From contig OZ345376.1 in NCBI GenBank assembly GCA_977006965.1, positions 372,001-436,000 of the forward strand: a stretch of DNA of 64,000 nt. Direction: 5' to 3'. A model generated the notes under the pieces. The model saw nothing but the letters and a program-made list of their open reading frames with translations, was not told the origin of the DNA and made no database searches. A program made the position numbers and the translations under genes. Below, in pieces: positions 62,074-64,000 of this stretch (positions are counted from its first letter, which is position 1; every line of letters begins with the position of its first letter). Source of the stretch: Phymatolithon calcareum (lineage: Eukaryota > Rhodophyta > Florideophyceae > Hapalidiales).

Positions 62074-63547
62074 GGGTCAGGGCGAGCAAATGGTTTTCAA
62101 ATGCGAATGCTGTGCCTGAGGAAGATTTGTGAGAAGGATTTTGTATGTGCAGAAACCATCTGGCAAAGTGTGGAATGGTGGAACGTCTAGGTCAGGGAGC
62201 CAATCAAAGAGAGAATCAGTGGCCGGATTCTATAGCTTTTTGACGATGTGGAAGGACCGAGGACCAGCCCTTTGGAAGGGATCCTAGACTGCAGGGCCTG
62301 CAATGCACGGACGAGCTTGGATTCCTGGGCATGATATAATGCGCTGCAAGCAGCATGGGAGTGCATACTGCTTGGATTCAATCATCTTCCAGCAATTAAA
62401 TCGTAATATTTCAAGAAACTTTTCCGGTTTATTGGCCAATCTGCCTCAAACCTGACAAATCACAAAGAGTCATATATGATAGTCACTACCAGAGTCGTAC
62501 GGGGGCCGCTTTTCCAATGCACCGCCGGGCCACGGGGTTCCCCGCAGGGCTGTAGATCGAGAAGGGTATAATGCTAACCCTCGGTGTGGCATCATAAAAT
62601 GTGTTGATGGGTAGTTTTTATCAAATGTGTGCCCTTTTTTGATACGGGTACCTACCCGTTCGAAATGCCGTCCTTTGTTAGGGGCACGGGTTTGGATTGA
62701 TTTGGATAGAAAATTTGATACGGGTACTTGGAGTATCAATTGTGTCGGTACCCGCGGGTATACCGCTTAAAGTCTGATTTCGCAGCGGCTTAGATGTATT
62801 GTACGTATCAAAGCTGCACTAGGGGAGCACGGCAACATTTTGGCCCGATAGTTGTTTAGTTGATTTGGGCCAAAATGGTGCCGTGCTCCCCCGGTGTGCT
62901 GTAGTCCGAGTGCGGCTAAAACCTGATACAGTAACTTTACAGTATTATTTGATACTGTACTGTATTGTTTGGTGTTAGCCACGCCCGGATTATACGCTTG
63001 CAAGTACGTAGCCTTGTACAGCAGGTTTTGTTTATTGCCTGCAGCTCAACATTTTTGTACCACGATCTTGATTGTCTATAGGTAGAGCGTGCACCCAATA
63101 GCAATGAGAGTGTAACGGGGACGTAAAGAGTACTCATAATTGCCACATTTAAACATTAACGGATACTTGGGGTTAGTTTAACGATCCTTTTCTAAAACAT
63201 AGTTAAACGGATCCCACATCTCTCCATTCTCTAACTCCATGACTATTACGTTACACACGAACGATGTCTTCAAAAAGTTATATCGTAGTCGCGAGAAAGC
63301 GAACTAATCTGTAAGAATGTGGAAATCATTAAACGGCCATGGTGATTATACCGTTTATCGCCGTGCGTGCAAATGTAACCGTTGTATAGCAGTTGAGGGA
63401 AATAATTGAAGATCTGGCTAGAATAGTTAATACCGCAGGACCCCTTGTGCCTATCTATACCTACAACTCGCGACACGACATCTGACAATGAGCAATCAAA
63501 CAAGACTTCACCCTTAGCAGAGACCACAACGATCTACCCTACCAACG
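62074..63547. other. Non-array sequence, no recognised gene
   Basis: It contains GATACGGGTACC-like repeated motifs (62640-62760) and a hairpin (62816-62899). No domain is recognised in the short frames. Confidence 0.4.
62816..62899. repeat. Hairpin or small foldback (MITE-like)
   Basis: The left arm GCACTAGGGGAGCACGGCAA (continuing CATTTTGGCCC) pairs with a right arm ending CCGTGCTCCCCCGGTGTGC. The arms are about 31-33 bases with few mismatches, and the loop is 20 bases. The outer sequence CACTAGGGG recalls CACTA-type ends, but no target duplication is clear. Confidence 0.6.
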
Positions 63548-64000
63548 ATGTCCTGCGCTCCAACAAATCCGGAGACCTCTTCGCAAGATTCCGGAGATGT
63601 CGAAGTATCAGACTTGCAGAATCTCATCGACATGGCTAGGAAATGGAAGGCGCTATCCTGCAATCAGAAGACAGCATCATGTTGGGCATTTTTCTTTACG
63701 CCGAGACTAGAAGATTCTGAATCGATGCCTTTGGAGATTAATCTCCAATGCTGGCTATGTTCCACCACCATGCCGCATACATCAAAAGGCAAAATCTCAT
63801 GGAAGCAGAAGTTCGGGACAAAATCGCTTCTTCAACATGCACGGGCGATTCACAGCGACCTTTATCAAAAGTACGAAGCACATCTGAACAACGAAGAAAC
63901 GTCGAAGAAACGGAAGAGGACGAATCATATCAGCAACTTGCGTGCCTTCTGGAAGGAACAAGAGACCACACCGTACCCTCGCGATAATAAGAAGCAACGT
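63548..64000 (+). CDS. BED zinc-finger protein, hAT-transposase-like, 3' end outside window
   Basis: An open frame from ATG at 63548 runs 151 codons to the window edge with no stop. Residues 45-107 fit a BED finger: an aromatic start (CWAFFF), CWLC (residues 68-71) and, after a basic stretch and TKSLLQH, a His pair in HARAIH. A basic NLS-like KKRKR follows at about 120-124. BED fingers of this kind usually bind DNA at the N-terminus of hAT transposases or their domesticated relatives. The catalytic part would lie beyond the window. It is unlike the hAT remnant at 28-29 kb, which is broken. Confidence 0.65.
   Translation, partial: MSCAPTNPETSSQDSGDVEVSDLQNLIDMARKWKALSCNQKTASCWAFFFTPRLEDSESMPLEINLQCWLCSTTMPHTSKGKISWKQKFGTKSLLQHARAIHSDLYQKYEAHLNNEETSKKRKRTNHISNLRAFWKEQETTPYPRDNKKQR

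Noticed and set aside
1-64000. tRNA, rRNA and riboswitch genes
   Set aside because: I looked for tRNA B-box-like GGTTCGAATCC and for rRNA signatures and saw none. A covariance-model scan would be decisive.

Overview
The window is nuclear DNA of a eukaryote that is intron-poor but rich in transposons. The evidence is long intronless reading frames (NB-ARC/WD40 genes of about 1325 codons, a 747-codon RING gene, an 1800-codon copia polyprotein), AATAAA signals, a TATA box in the LTRs, and remains of LTR, LINE, hAT, Harbinger-like, pogo-like and TTAA-type elements. A florideophyte red alga of the Chondrus type fits best; this is inference from gene style, and a fungus or oomycete is not excluded.

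Left part (1-33 kb) is mostly mobile-element debris. A 576-bp pogo/Tc1-like MITE lies at 997-1572. From 2265 to 14680 runs a broken plus-strand gene of an uncharacterised family: a DUF6589-like N-terminal half, a PIN/FEN-like nuclease half and a Cys-rich tail. It is split by a very young, complete Ty1/copia element (6600-13061, minus strand) with apparently identical 494-bp LTRs, a GTATC target duplication and a primer site matching the anticodon arm of initiator tRNA-Met. Further on are a LINE RNase H remnant, a frameshifted ZFAND1/Cuz1-like AN1 zinc-finger gene, a 1.58-kb Harbinger-like element with about 284-bp terminal inverted repeats, two copia remnants, a 1.47-kb miniature LTR element carrying a gag fragment and a 40-bp minisatellite, and a hAT remnant.

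Right part (33.4-62.1 kb) is a tandem array of about 12-kb units, each made of a multi-RING gene, a STAND/NLR-like gene (N-terminal helical domain, NB-ARC, 11 WD40 repeats) and a degenerate RING copy. Unit 1 (33541-45957) has the only complete RING gene. Unit 2 (45958-57816) has a second intact NLR-like gene and a start-less RING copy. Unit 3 (57817-62073) has a more decayed RING copy and then breaks off. The two NLR-like genes are nearly the same in the signalling half. They differ mainly in the WD40 domain, at the loop positions that vary in fungal HNWD allorecognition genes. The NLR-like and RING genes may form a recognition and ubiquitin-signalling module; that link is inference.

The right edge (62074-64000) leaves the array, holds a hairpin or MITE at 62816-62899, and ends inside a BED zinc-finger (hAT-like) open frame that runs off the window.
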